Below are positions 6,473-12,530 of a DNA stretch of 13,834 nucleotides, one piece after another; the stretch's first letter is position 1; each line of letters begins with the position of its first letter. The DNA comes from JBBRDU01 sp038203615 (GTDB lineage Bacteria > Verrucomicrobiota > Verrucomicrobiia > Chthoniobacterales > UBA10450). The stretch lies in contig JBBRDU010000082.1 in the NCBI GenBank assembly GCA_038203615.1, forward strand, positions 1-13,834, given 5' to 3'. Made by a program: the position numbers and the translations under genes. The notes under the pieces were generated by a model, which saw only the letters and a list, made by a program, of their open reading frames with translations, ran no database searches and was not told the DNA's origin.

Positions 6473-6595
6473 TTCCGGGGAGCGCACGCGACTCGCGTGC
6501 TGGCGATCGCGCCCTCGCGATCGCGAACTTTTTTCTACAGAAGATTTCGGCGAGGCGCCAAAATCAGCACGCGGGGACGCGTGCGCTCCCCGGAA
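6473..6595. mobile_element. MITE-like palindromic element with 18 bp perfect terminal inverted repeats
   Basis: The ends are TTCCGGGGAGCGCACGCG (6473-6490) and its exact reverse complement (6578-6595). Just inside, CGCGTGCTG (6494-6502) is complementary to CAGCACGCG (6565-6573), so the element can fold as one long imperfect hairpin. Alternatively each end folds locally: GCACGCG, ACT, CGCGTGC on the left and GCACGCG, GGGA, CGCGTGC on the right. The centre holds another hairpin, a T-run and a TTCGGCGAGGCGCC block. There is no open reading frame and no clear target-site duplication. It starts directly after the sdhB stop codon. Confidence 0.7.
6503..6534 (+). terminator. Terminator-like hairpin with T-run downstream of sdhB
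   Basis: GCGATCGCG (6503-6511), a CCCT loop, then CGCGATCGC (6516-6524) form a perfect 9 bp stem, followed after GAAC by six T residues (6529-6534). This fits an intrinsic terminator for the sdh operon, with a spacer 4 nt longer than ideal. It is part of the palindromic element, so the element would be supplying the terminator. Confidence 0.5.
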
Positions 6596-6627
6596 ATGGA
6601 CGGTTCGAAGGCCGTGCCCACCCGGAA

Positions 6628-6644
6628 GAGACGAACTCCGTCTC
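6628..6644. repeat. Small perfect hairpin (GAGACG, 5-base loop, CGTCTC)
   Basis: A 6 bp perfect inverted repeat with loop AACTC, one of several stem modules stacked between the convergent ends of sdhB and ispE. No T-run follows. It could be a degenerate member of the same palindromic repeat class. Confidence 0.4.
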
Positions 6645-6664
6645 GTCCCAATAGTCGAGCGCCA

Positions 6665-6679
6665 CAGGGAGCGTCCCTG
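6665..6679. repeat. Small perfect hairpin (CAGGGA, GCG loop, TCCCTG)
   Basis: A 6 bp perfect inverted repeat with a 3-base loop, 5 bp before palindromic repeat copy 2. It belongs to the same run of stem modules in the sdhB-ispE gap. Confidence 0.4.
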
Positions 6680-6684
6680 CAATC

Positions 6685-6730
6685 TGTAGGGGAAGCTGCT
6701 AGCTTCCCGAGGCGCTAGCAGCCTCCCCTA
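6685..6730. repeat. Palindromic intergenic repeat, TGTAGGGGAA family, copy 2
   Basis: The copy starts TGTAGGGGAA and ends CTCCCCTA. Arms 6687-6703 and 6714-6730 pair over 17 positions with one mismatch around a 10-base loop. A shorter alternative hairpin, GGGAAGCT, GCT, AGCTTCCC, uses the left half only. The last three bases (6728-6730) are, on the minus strand, the TAG stop codon of ispE, so the repeat reaches into the gene end. Confidence 0.75.
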
Positions 6731-7561
6731 AAGAGTTTGTGTCTCGCAACACCACAGCCTCGGATCCAACTCAGTGCGTGCGCGCTTGGCCAGCGCGCTG
6801 CCATCGGCATTTTCCTGCAGCAGCGCGAACAACGTCGAACCCGAACCGGACAGAAGGGCGACCGCCACTTCCTTCTGCTGCAACAGCCAGCGTTTTATTT
6901 CGCCCAGGAAAACAAACTTCTCAAAAACCGGACGCTCCAAGTCGTTGCAAAAATGGTGTCCGCGAAATTCTTGCGGCCCATAGGAAATCCCCGGAATTTC
7001 CCGCGACTCCCGCCAGCGCGCGTAAGCGCTGGCCGTGGGGACACCAAACTCCGGCTTCAGCAAGAGCAACGAAAACCGATCGGGAAAAGGCTGGGGCGAA
7101 ACCAGTTCGCCGCGCCCCCGGCACAGGGCAGCGGATTGGAAAAGAAAAACCGGCACATCCGAGCCGATGTTTTCTCCCAGTTCCGCCAGTGCTTCCCGCG
7201 GCAGATTGGTTTTGAACAGTTCATTCAGCCCCAGCAACGTGGAAGCGGCGTCGCTGCTTCCCCCTCCCAGCCCGGCGCCATGCGGGATTTTCTTTTTCAA
7301 ATTGATCCGCACATCGGCCGGGACCTGAATGTGTTCGAAGAAAGCCAGGGCCGCGCGCACGACCAGATTCTCTTCTCCCGACGGCACGGACGAATCGTCA
7401 CATTGAAACTGGATTCCACGGCCCGCCTCGTCTTTCTCCAGGGTGAGCTGATCGGCCAGCGAGATCGGAATGATGAATGTTTCAATCTCGTGGAAGCCAT
7501 CCGGCCGGCGGTCGACAATCCGCAGGGAAAGATTGATCTTCGCGGGCGCGGAAAGTTGCAT
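6728..7561 (-). CDS. ispE: 4-diphosphocytidyl-2-C-methyl-D-erythritol kinase
   Basis: IspE phosphorylates CDP-ME in the non-mevalonate (MEP) pathway that makes IPP and DMAPP. These feed the polyprenyl diphosphate synthase encoded at 9123. The GHMP-kinase fold is clear: SAPAKINLSLRIV at the N-terminus, the ATP-binding motif PHGAGLGGGSSDAAS (about residues 94-108), GSDVPVF, and the C-terminal glycine loop LSGSGSTLFAL. The length of 277 residues is normal. I prefer the ATG at 7561 (MQLSAPAKI) because it matches family N-termini; a GTG at 7579 would add six residues. Neither has a good Shine-Dalgarno sequence. The gene is divergent from pyrF with only 39 bp between starts. Its stop codon lies within a palindromic repeat. 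Confidence 0.95.
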   Translation of the reverse strand: MQLSAPAKINLSLRIVDRRPDGFHEIETFIIPISLADQLTLEKDEAGRGIQFQCDDSSVPSGEENLVVRAALAFFEHIQVPADVRINLKKKIPHGAGLGGGSSDAASTLLGLNELFKTNLPREALAELGENIGSDVPVFLFQSAALCRGRGELVSPQPFPDRFSLLLLKPEFGVPTASAYARWRESREIPGISYGPQEFRGHHFCNDLERPVFEKFVFLGEIKRWLLQQKEVAVALLSGSGSTLFALLQENADGSALAKRARTELDPRLWCCETQTL

Positions 7562-7600
7562 ACGTTTCAATCTGTTCACTAAAACCGGAAGAAAAACAGG

Positions 7601-8305
7601 ATGAATTCACAATGGAAGGCGCCCGCCGGGAAGATCATCGTGGCGCTGGATGTGCCGACGCGGCCCGAGGCGTTGCGCCTGGTCGAGCAGTTGAGCGCGC
7701 AGATCTCGATCTTCAAAGTCGGCCTCCAACTCTTCACCGCCGCAGGACCGGATCTCGTTCGCGCCATTCTCGGAACGGGCGCGCGCGTTTTTCTGGATCT
7801 CAAACTGCACGACATCCCGAACACGGTCGCGCGCGCGGTCGAGGCGGCCAACGAACTAGGCGTCCATATGTTGACCCTTCACCTGAGCGGAGGACGCGCC
7901 ATGATGGAAGCGGCCGTGGCGGCGCGAAACGATTCGCTCCTGCTGCTCGGGGTGACCGTCCTCACCAGCATGGACCAGGCAGCGCTGCGCGAAACAGGCG
8001 TCGAAACGGAGCTCAGCCAGCACGTGCTGAAACTGGCGCGCCTCGGCGCCGAGAGCGGCGTGACCGGGCTGGTAGCCAGCCCGCATGAAGTGAAAGTGTT
8101 GCGCGATAAACTCGCTGCCCAAATCAAACTGGTCGTGCCCGGGCTCCGGCCCGCCGGCACGGAGGCGGCCGATCAAAAACGCGTGATGACACCGGGAGAC
8201 GCTCTGCAGGCCGGGGCCGATTACCTAGTGATCGGACGCCCCATCACCGGGCATCGAGATCCGGTCGAAGCGGTCACAAGAATCTGCGACGAGCTCTCTC
8301 GCTGA
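7601..8305 (+). CDS. pyrF: Orotidine 5'-phosphate decarboxylase
   Basis: This enzyme decarboxylates OMP to UMP, the last step of de novo pyrimidine synthesis; PyrE for the preceding step is at 1983. The 234-residue TIM barrel is of the short bacterial class I type. Motifs are VALDVP (Asp17), FKVGLQLF (Lys39), the catalytic DLKLHDIPNTV (Asp66, Lys68, Asp71), the phosphate-binding VVPGLRP, and GADYLVIGRPIT near the C-terminus. GGAAG at 7587-7591 is a well-placed ribosome binding site, 9 nt before the ATG. A weak promoter could lie over the ispE start (TTGCAT at 7556, TAAAAC at 7580). The next gene starts 9 bp after the stop, suggesting an operon. Confidence 0.96.
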   Translation: MNSQWKAPAGKIIVALDVPTRPEALRLVEQLSAQISIFKVGLQLFTAAGPDLVRAILGTGARVFLDLKLHDIPNTVARAVEAANELGVHMLTLHLSGGRAMMEAAVAARNDSLLLLGVTVLTSMDQAALRETGVETELSQHVLKLARLGAESGVTGLVASPHEVKVLRDKLAAQIKLVVPGLRPAGTEAADQKRVMTPGDALQAGADYLVIGRPITGHRDPVEAVTRICDELSR

Positions 8306-8314
8306 AGACATCCG

Positions 8315-8980
8315 ATGCCGGTCTTCGATCAGTTGGATATTTATCACGATCCGACGCCGCGATTGGCCGCGCTCAACATGGCACTGGATGAGGCTCTGCT
8401 CGAATCGGCCACCCGACCATTGATCCGATTTTATCGCTGGGATCATCCGGCGCTCTCCTTCGGTTATTTTGGAAAATTCGCGGACGTCGCGCCACACGCG
8501 GCGCACCGGGATCTGGTCCGTCGCTGGACCGGTGGCGGAATCGTTTTCCATGAGACGGACCTGACCTACGCGCTGATCATCCCGGCGTCGCTTCGACAAC
8601 TCCATGCCTCGTCCAAATCGGTTTACGCCGCGGCGCATGCCGCGTTACGCGACGCCTTACGCGGTCGCGGTTGGGGCGCTGAACTGGCCACGGAAGAGGC
8701 GCCCGCCATTTCGGAGGCATGTTTCGAGCGGCCCGTCGTGGCGGACGTGATGGCGCATGGCCGCAAAGTGGCCGGGGCGGCCCACCGGCGCACGCGAGCC
8801 GGTCTTTTGCACCAGGGCAGTATCCAGGATGTCGAAACCTCCAACGATCTCGCCCACGATTTCGCCAGCTGTCTATCGCACGAATGCCACGAACAGAGTC
8901 TCGATGCAGACCTGCTGGGGCGCGCCCAGGCCCTGGCCGAGTCGAAATATGCGACCGCGGCCTGGCTGCACCGTCGGTAA
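8315..8980 (+). CDS. LipM/LplA-family octanoyltransferase or lipoate-protein ligase-like protein
   Basis: A 221-residue member of the biotin/lipoate ligase fold (BPL_LplA_LipB). Family marks are LNMALDEALLE (20-30), the substrate-binding RRWTGGGIVFHETDLTYALI (69-88), and HGRKVAGAAHRRTRAGLLHQGSI (148-170) with the invariant Lys151. ACFERPVVADV places Cys136 where the LipM and LipL transferases have their catalytic cysteine (CFxxP). That favours an octanoyl-ACP to protein octanoyltransferase over an ATP-dependent ligase, although the protein is shorter than LipM (about 280) and lacks the LplA C-terminal domain. The substrate would be a lipoyl domain of a 2-oxoacid dehydrogenase or GcvH; none is encoded here. 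It follows pyrF by 9 bp. The exact activity is uncertain, the superfamily is not. Confidence 0.85.
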   Translation: MPVFDQLDIYHDPTPRLAALNMALDEALLESATRPLIRFYRWDHPALSFGYFGKFADVAPHAAHRDLVRRWTGGGIVFHETDLTYALIIPASLRQLHASSKSVYAAAHAALRDALRGRGWGAELATEEAPAISEACFERPVVADVMAHGRKVAGAAHRRTRAGLLHQGSIQDVETSNDLAHDFASCLSHECHEQSLDADLLGRAQALAESKYATAAWLHRR

Positions 8981-9019
8981 ACCTCAAGACCTGGTGAATA
9001 CGCACGGCCTTCTTTTTTC

Positions 9020-9044
9020 TGTAGGGGAAGCAGCCTGCTTTCCC
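9020..9044. repeat. Palindromic intergenic repeat, TGTAGGGGAA family, copy 3 (left half only)
   Basis: TGTAGGGGAAGCAG, CC, TGCTTTCCC: the left end and first hairpin of the family are present, but no right end TTCCCCTACA follows. It sits between the octanoyltransferase-like gene and the polyprenyl synthase gene and is preceded by a run of six T residues. It is best read as a truncated copy. Confidence 0.6.
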
Positions 9045-9086
9045 ACGGCCGACCGGCACAATTTACCACTTCTTTGGCTGTTCCTT

Positions 9087-9116
9087 TTGACAACCTGCAA
9101 GCCGTCCTTCTATTCT
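9087..9116 (+). promoter_or_regulatory. Predicted sigma70-type promoter of the polyprenyl diphosphate synthase gene
   Basis: A perfect -35 box TTGACA (9087-9092) and -10 box TATTCT (9111-9116) are separated by 18 bp. The expected start of transcription is about 9122-9124, which coincides with the proposed GTG start codon at 9123, so the message would be leaderless. Confidence 0.6.
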
Positions 9117-9122
9117 CTCTAG

Positions 9123-10148
9123 GTGGAAGTATCGACGCACTCGGCCACGGCCTCGGCGAAGCCGGATAATTCGTTGGTCCGAGTGACCCGAGTGGTTCGC
9201 GCTGAGCTCGGCCGGGTCGAATCCCGCATCGCCGAGCAGACGACCGCTTTTGACCCCGCTATCGAAGGTTACGTATCCTACGCGGTGGGGAGCCGGGGCA
9301 AACGTTTGCGCCCGCTCATGGCGCTGCTCAGCGGCGGCGCGCTTGGCCCCATCACGCCCGAGCACATTGACCTTGCCGTGGTAACCGAATTGATTCACAT
9401 CGCCACGCTCGTTCATGACGACATCATGGATGAAGCGGAGCGCCGCCGCGCCCAGCCCACGGTCAACGCGCGCTGGGGAAACTCGCTGAGTGTTCTGCTG
9501 GGCGATTGTCTTTTCGCTCACGCCCTGCATTTGTCCGCCAATTTTGAAAACGCGGAAGTCGGCCGCGCCATCGCCCGCGCCACGCGCGAAGTTTGCACGG
9601 GGGAGATTATTCAGACGCAGCGCCGGTTCGATCTGCACCTCGCGGTCGACGATTACCTTAGGATCATCCAGATGAAGACCGGGTCGCTTTTCGCGGTGGC
9701 GGCCGAGCTCGGAGCTGTCCTCAGCGGGGCCGACCAGGCGACGGCGCTGGGCCTGAAAGAATTCGCCATGCGCGTGGGCACGGCCTACCAGATTTATGAC
9801 GATTGCCTCGATATCGCAGGCGATGAGGACACGACCGGGAAAACGCTGGGGACGGATTTACGCAAGGGCAAACTGACCTTGCCTGTGCTCCTGCTTCTGC
9901 GCGCGGCTCCCGCGGTCGAAAAGGAGCGTTGCGCCGAACTGATCCTGGAAGGAAATCTCACGGAAATCACGCGCCTGGTGAAAGCGGCCGCCGCCCATGG
10001 CGCTCTTGGCGCGGCGGTTGAGGCCGGGCAGGATCTACTGCGTGAAGCTGAGAATAAGCTGACTGGCTTGCCTGCCAACAAATACAGCGACGCCCTGGTC
10101 GGATTGAGCGAAGCCGTGCGCGAGCTATTCGAAGAAGTGCGCGCGTAA
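9123..10148 (+). CDS. Long-chain all-trans polyprenyl diphosphate synthase
   Basis: It extends allylic diphosphates with IPP to make the side chain of respiratory quinones (octaprenyl or a similar length). The 341-residue protein has the trans-prenyltransferase motifs GSRGKRLRP (56-64), first aspartate-rich motif DDIMD (99-103, followed by ERRR), GEIIQTQ, KTGSLF, and second motif DDCLD (226-230) with GKTLGTDLRKGKLTLPVL after it. Residues just before the first motif are small (IATLVH), as in long-chain rather than farnesyl/geranylgeranyl enzymes; the exact chain length cannot be read. The GTG at 9123 is the only upstream candidate; TTG at 9174 is an alternative that would remove 17 poorly conserved residues. 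No Shine-Dalgarno sequence is seen, but a near-consensus promoter places transcription start at the GTG. radC follows after 67 bp. Confidence 0.93.
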   Translation: MEVSTHSATASAKPDNSLVRVTRVVRAELGRVESRIAEQTTAFDPAIEGYVSYAVGSRGKRLRPLMALLSGGALGPITPEHIDLAVVTELIHIATLVHDDIMDEAERRRAQPTVNARWGNSLSVLLGDCLFAHALHLSANFENAEVGRAIARATREVCTGEIIQTQRRFDLHLAVDDYLRIIQMKTGSLFAVAAELGAVLSGADQATALGLKEFAMRVGTAYQIYDDCLDIAGDEDTTGKTLGTDLRKGKLTLPVLLLLRAAPAVEKERCAELILEGNLTEITRLVKAAAAHGALGAAVEAGQDLLREAENKLTGLPANKYSDALVGLSEAVRELFEEVRA

Positions 10149-10155
10149 ATGCAGG

Positions 10156-10177
10156 CGCACAGAATATTTTCTGTGCG
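10156..10177. promoter_or_regulatory. Perfect 9 bp hairpin in the polyprenyl synthase-radC gap
   Basis: CGCACAGAA, TATT loop, TTCTGTGCG, starting 7 bp after the stop codon of the upstream gene. There is no T-run after it, so it is not a typical intrinsic terminator. It could protect a 3' end, act as a Rho-dependent stop element, or be a protein-binding palindrome ahead of radC. Confidence 0.4.
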
Positions 10178-10215
10178 GCGAAACTTGGTGCGCGTCAAAC
10201 GGAGCTTGCAGCCAG

Positions 10216-10911
10216 ATGCGGCCACTTAAAATTCGCGAGATGCCGCCGGACGAACGTCCGCGCGAAAAGCTCGCGCTGCATGGCGAGGCGGCGCTGACGG
10301 AGCCGGAGCTTCTGGCCATTCTTCTGCGCACCGGAGTGAAAGGTGCCAATGCCGTCGACGTCGGGCGTGATCTCCTCGAACGCTATGATTCGCTGGCGGG
10401 TCTGAGCCGATGCACCCAGAAGGAACTTTCAAAGATTCGCGGAGTCGGCCCAGCCAAATCGGCGCTCTTGGTCGCGGCCTTCGGCATCGGAAAGCGCCTG
10501 GCCACGGCCAAGGCCAAAAATCAAAAACTCGATTCTCCCGAAGCGATCGAGGCGCTGGTCGGTCCGGAGATGCGCATGCTACGCAAGGAATCACTCCGCG
10601 TCGTCCTGCTCGACACGCGCTATCACCTCCTTCGCGTCGAGCAAGTTTCCCTCGGCACCATCAACGAGAGTATCGCTCATCCGCGTGATGTCCTGCGACC
10701 CGCCCTCATTTTTTCCGCTTACGCCATCATCGTCGTGCACAATCATCCCTCGGGCGACGCCTCGCCCAGTCAGACGGATCACGGCCTGACAAGACGGCTC
10801 GCCGAAGCGGCCGAATTGTTGCAAATCAAATTACTCGATCACATTATCATCGGCGCTCGCACGGAAGGCAGTGCCGGCTACTTCAGCTTCAAGGAGGCGG
10901 GGGTGTTGTGA
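10216..10911 (+). CDS. radC: RadC family JAB/MPN-domain protein
   Basis: The 231-residue protein has the standard two-part RadC build. The N-terminal part begins IREMPPDERPREKL and contains helix-hairpin-helix residues KIRGVGPAKSALLVAAFGIG (about 73-92). The C-terminal JAB1/MPN-like metal-binding domain carries Glu125, HNHPSGD (175-181), and SQTD ending in Asp188, the usual zinc-site residues. The historical link to DNA repair is not well supported in E. coli and the biochemical role is unsettled. GGAG at 10201-10204 is an adequate ribosome binding site. The stop codon overlaps the lpxA GTG by 4 bp. Housekeeping RadC, not a phage or island version, is favoured by the neighbouring genes. Confidence 0.95.
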   Translation: MRPLKIREMPPDERPREKLALHGEAALTEPELLAILLRTGVKGANAVDVGRDLLERYDSLAGLSRCTQKELSKIRGVGPAKSALLVAAFGIGKRLATAKAKNQKLDSPEAIEALVGPEMRMLRKESLRVVLLDTRYHLLRVEQVSLGTINESIAHPRDVLRPALIFSAYAIIVVHNHPSGDASPSQTDHGLTRRLAEAAELLQIKLLDHIIIGARTEGSAGYFSFKEAGVL

Positions 10912-11720
10912 GTATTCATCCCAGCGCCGTCATCGCTTCCGGAGCCCAGATCGCGGCGGACGCCGAGATAGGACCCTGCGCAGTGATCGGGCCGCACGTG
11001 AGCATCGGCAGCCGCACGGTCGTTCAAGCGCACGCCGTTATCGAGGGATTCGTCGCCATCGGGACCGGCAACTTTATCGGGCCGGGTTGCGTCATCGGTG
11101 CGGCCCCCCAGGACCTGTCCTTTTCGAACGACCGGAAAACAACGGTTCAGATCGGAAACGATAATGTGCTTCGCGAGTATTGCACAATTCATCGCGGCAG
11201 CGCCGAGGGCAGCGCCACCACGGTGGGAAACGAGAATTTCCTGATGGTGGGCGCGCATCTCGGTCACAATTGCGCCATCGGCAATCAAGTGATTATCGCC
11301 AACAACTGTCTCCTGGCGGGCCACGTGCGCGTGGACGACCAGGCCTTTCTCGGCGGCGGCTCCACCTTTCATCAGAACATGCGCATCGGCCGGCTCGTCA
11401 TGGTGCAGGGCAGCTCTGCCTTCGGCAAAGATTTGCCACCTTTCACCATGGCGGCGGAACGGAATGCGGTCTTTGGATTGAACATCATCGGGATGCGCCG
11501 GGCCGGGTTCAAGCGGGAGCAACGCGATGACATCAAAGTCGCCTTTCGCCTGCTTTACCTGAGCGGACTCAATCTGTCCCAGGCGCAGGAACAGGCCGCC
11601 AGCGCCAACCTGGGCGAACTGGGCCGCGAATTTTTCGAGTTCGTGGCCGAAGCCAAAAAGCGCAGCGTCTGCCCCTTCCGCGGCAAAAAAGATCGCGAAG
11701 ACGCACTTGGGGAAGAGTAG
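10908..11720 (+). CDS. lpxA: UDP-N-acetylglucosamine acyltransferase
   Basis: LpxA transfers a 3-hydroxyacyl chain from ACP to UDP-GlcNAc, the first step of lipid A synthesis, in the cytosol. The 270-residue protein starts SIHPSAVIASGAQI, followed by left-handed beta-helix hexapeptide repeats to about residue 185, and then a helical C-terminal domain (FGLNIIGMRRAGFKREQ). The catalytic-site segment GAHLGHNCAIG has His117 and His120, the latter matching the E. coli general base His125; AGHVRVDDQAFLGGGSTFHQ follows. The GTG start is well supported: AAGGAGG (10891-10897), the best Shine-Dalgarno sequence in the window, is 10 nt upstream inside radC, and the GTGA overlap suggests coupling. Other lpx genes are not in the window, so lpxA stands apart from the usual lpxD-fabZ-lpxA-lpxB group. 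Confidence 0.95.
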   Translation: MSIHPSAVIASGAQIAADAEIGPCAVIGPHVSIGSRTVVQAHAVIEGFVAIGTGNFIGPGCVIGAAPQDLSFSNDRKTTVQIGNDNVLREYCTIHRGSAEGSATTVGNENFLMVGAHLGHNCAIGNQVIIANNCLLAGHVRVDDQAFLGGGSTFHQNMRIGRLVMVQGSSAFGKDLPPFTMAAERNAVFGLNIIGMRRAGFKREQRDDIKVAFRLLYLSGLNLSQAQEQAASANLGELGREFFEFVAEAKKRSVCPFRGKKDREDALGEE

Positions 11721-11740
11721 GGCGGCAGAAAGAGGCAGAA

Positions 11741-11768
11741 AACGCCGAACGCCCAACGTCCAAGTCAG
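11741..11768. repeat. Heptamer array related to the cassette ends, no gene attached
   Basis: Consecutive 7-base units AACGCCG, AACGCCC, AACGTCC and a degraded AAGTCAG, in the 87 bp gap between convergent lpxA and pgeF. Read in the same register, the right array at 5694 is AACTCTC repeated, so both follow AAC-K-C-Y-C. Two copies of GGCAGAAA precede it (11724-11740 region). No terminator is evident here. Confidence 0.45.
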
Positions 11769-11807
11769 AAGGACGCTTCCTGCTCATAATCGGAATCGTT
11801 CAGCTCC

Positions 11808-12530
11808 CTACCTCAAACCAAGCAACGCGAGCATGCGGCCGGTGCGACCTTGCTCCATGCGATACGAGTAGAACGCTTCCACATCACACGCGGTGCAAAG
11901 GCCCGTGTCGTGGATCTGTTGCACGCCTCGTTCGCGGCACTCCTCCACAATCCGCGCCGCGAAATCGATTTCATAATGCGGCGGCCGAATGCACGGGCTT
12001 AACTGCACCACCATCTCGCTCATCTTCGACCCGAACCGCGTCTTCATCTGATCGAGCGCTCTCCCAGCGATATTTAACTCCGTCCCTTTCGTGCCCGAAT
12101 GGACCAACCCCACCGCGGGCGTGATCGGGTCGACCAGGTAGACCGCACAGCAGTCCGCCACGTGAATGCCGAGCGCAATCCGCGGTTGATTCGTAATCAT
12201 CCCATCGCAGCCGGCAAAGTGTTGAGCGGCCGTGGCTGAACGATCAATCACGATAATCCCGTTCCCGTGAACTTGCTCAGCCGTGAGTAAAGACCAATCG
12301 CCCAGGCCCAGAGCAATGCGGACTTCGCGATGAATTGCCTCCAGCCGCCTCAATCCTTCCGCCTTCTCGTGCGCCACGTCGATCCCGGGAATCCGCCTAA
12401 TGAAAGCACTGCGACATTGCGCGATCGCGTCGAGCGCCGGGAAATGTTCGACCGGGAAACTCCGCTCAGCCACGACTTCGATGGAGCCGACCCTGTTTCG
12501 CGGATTACCGCGGGGATCTTTTCTGATCAC
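11808..12530 (-). CDS. pgeF: Polyphenol oxidase/laccase-domain protein (YfiH/YlmD, purine nucleoside phosphorylase LACC1-like)
   Basis: The family was named for multicopper oxidase activity; members act as zinc-dependent purine nucleoside phosphorylase/adenosine deaminase, and E. coli YfiH hydrolyses mis-incorporated L-Ser muropeptide intermediates (PgeF). The 240-residue protein shows the three metal-ligand motifs: AEQVHGN (His88), HVADCCAVYLVDP (Cys127 or Cys128) and GLVHSGTKGTELNIAG (His144). The usual AVHAGWRG is here VHSGTKG, so the aromatic and arginine are replaced by threonine and lysine; this may mark a subfamily. The GTG at 12530 overlaps the upstream tolC end by 26 bp; a GTG at 12473 would avoid the overlap and lose only 19 poorly conserved residues. 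It is probably co-transcribed with tolC. The function in this organism is not certain. Confidence 0.85.
   Translation of the reverse strand: MIRKDPRGNPRNRVGSIEVVAERSFPVEHFPALDAIAQCRSAFIRRIPGIDVAHEKAEGLRRLEAIHREVRIALGLGDWSLLTAEQVHGNGIIVIDRSATAAQHFAGCDGMITNQPRIALGIHVADCCAVYLVDPITPAVGLVHSGTKGTELNIAGRALDQMKTRFGSKMSEMVVQLSPCIRPPHYEIDFAARIVEECRERGVQQIHDTGLCTACDVEAFYSYRMEQGRTGRMLALLGLR

Noticed and set aside
7562..7579. GTG 7579 as the ispE start
   Set aside because: It adds six residues not typical of IspE and has no ribosome binding site. ATG 7561 fits homologues better, though the GTG is not fully excluded.
6737..7582. 281-codon open frame on the plus strand opposite ispE
   Set aside because: It is antisense to a gene with all IspE motifs; the encoded protein is Arg/Gln-rich without recognisable domains.
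10216..10911. radC as a sign of a prophage or genomic island
   Set aside because: It is a full-length two-domain RadC coupled to lpxA among housekeeping genes, with no integrase, phage or restriction genes nearby.
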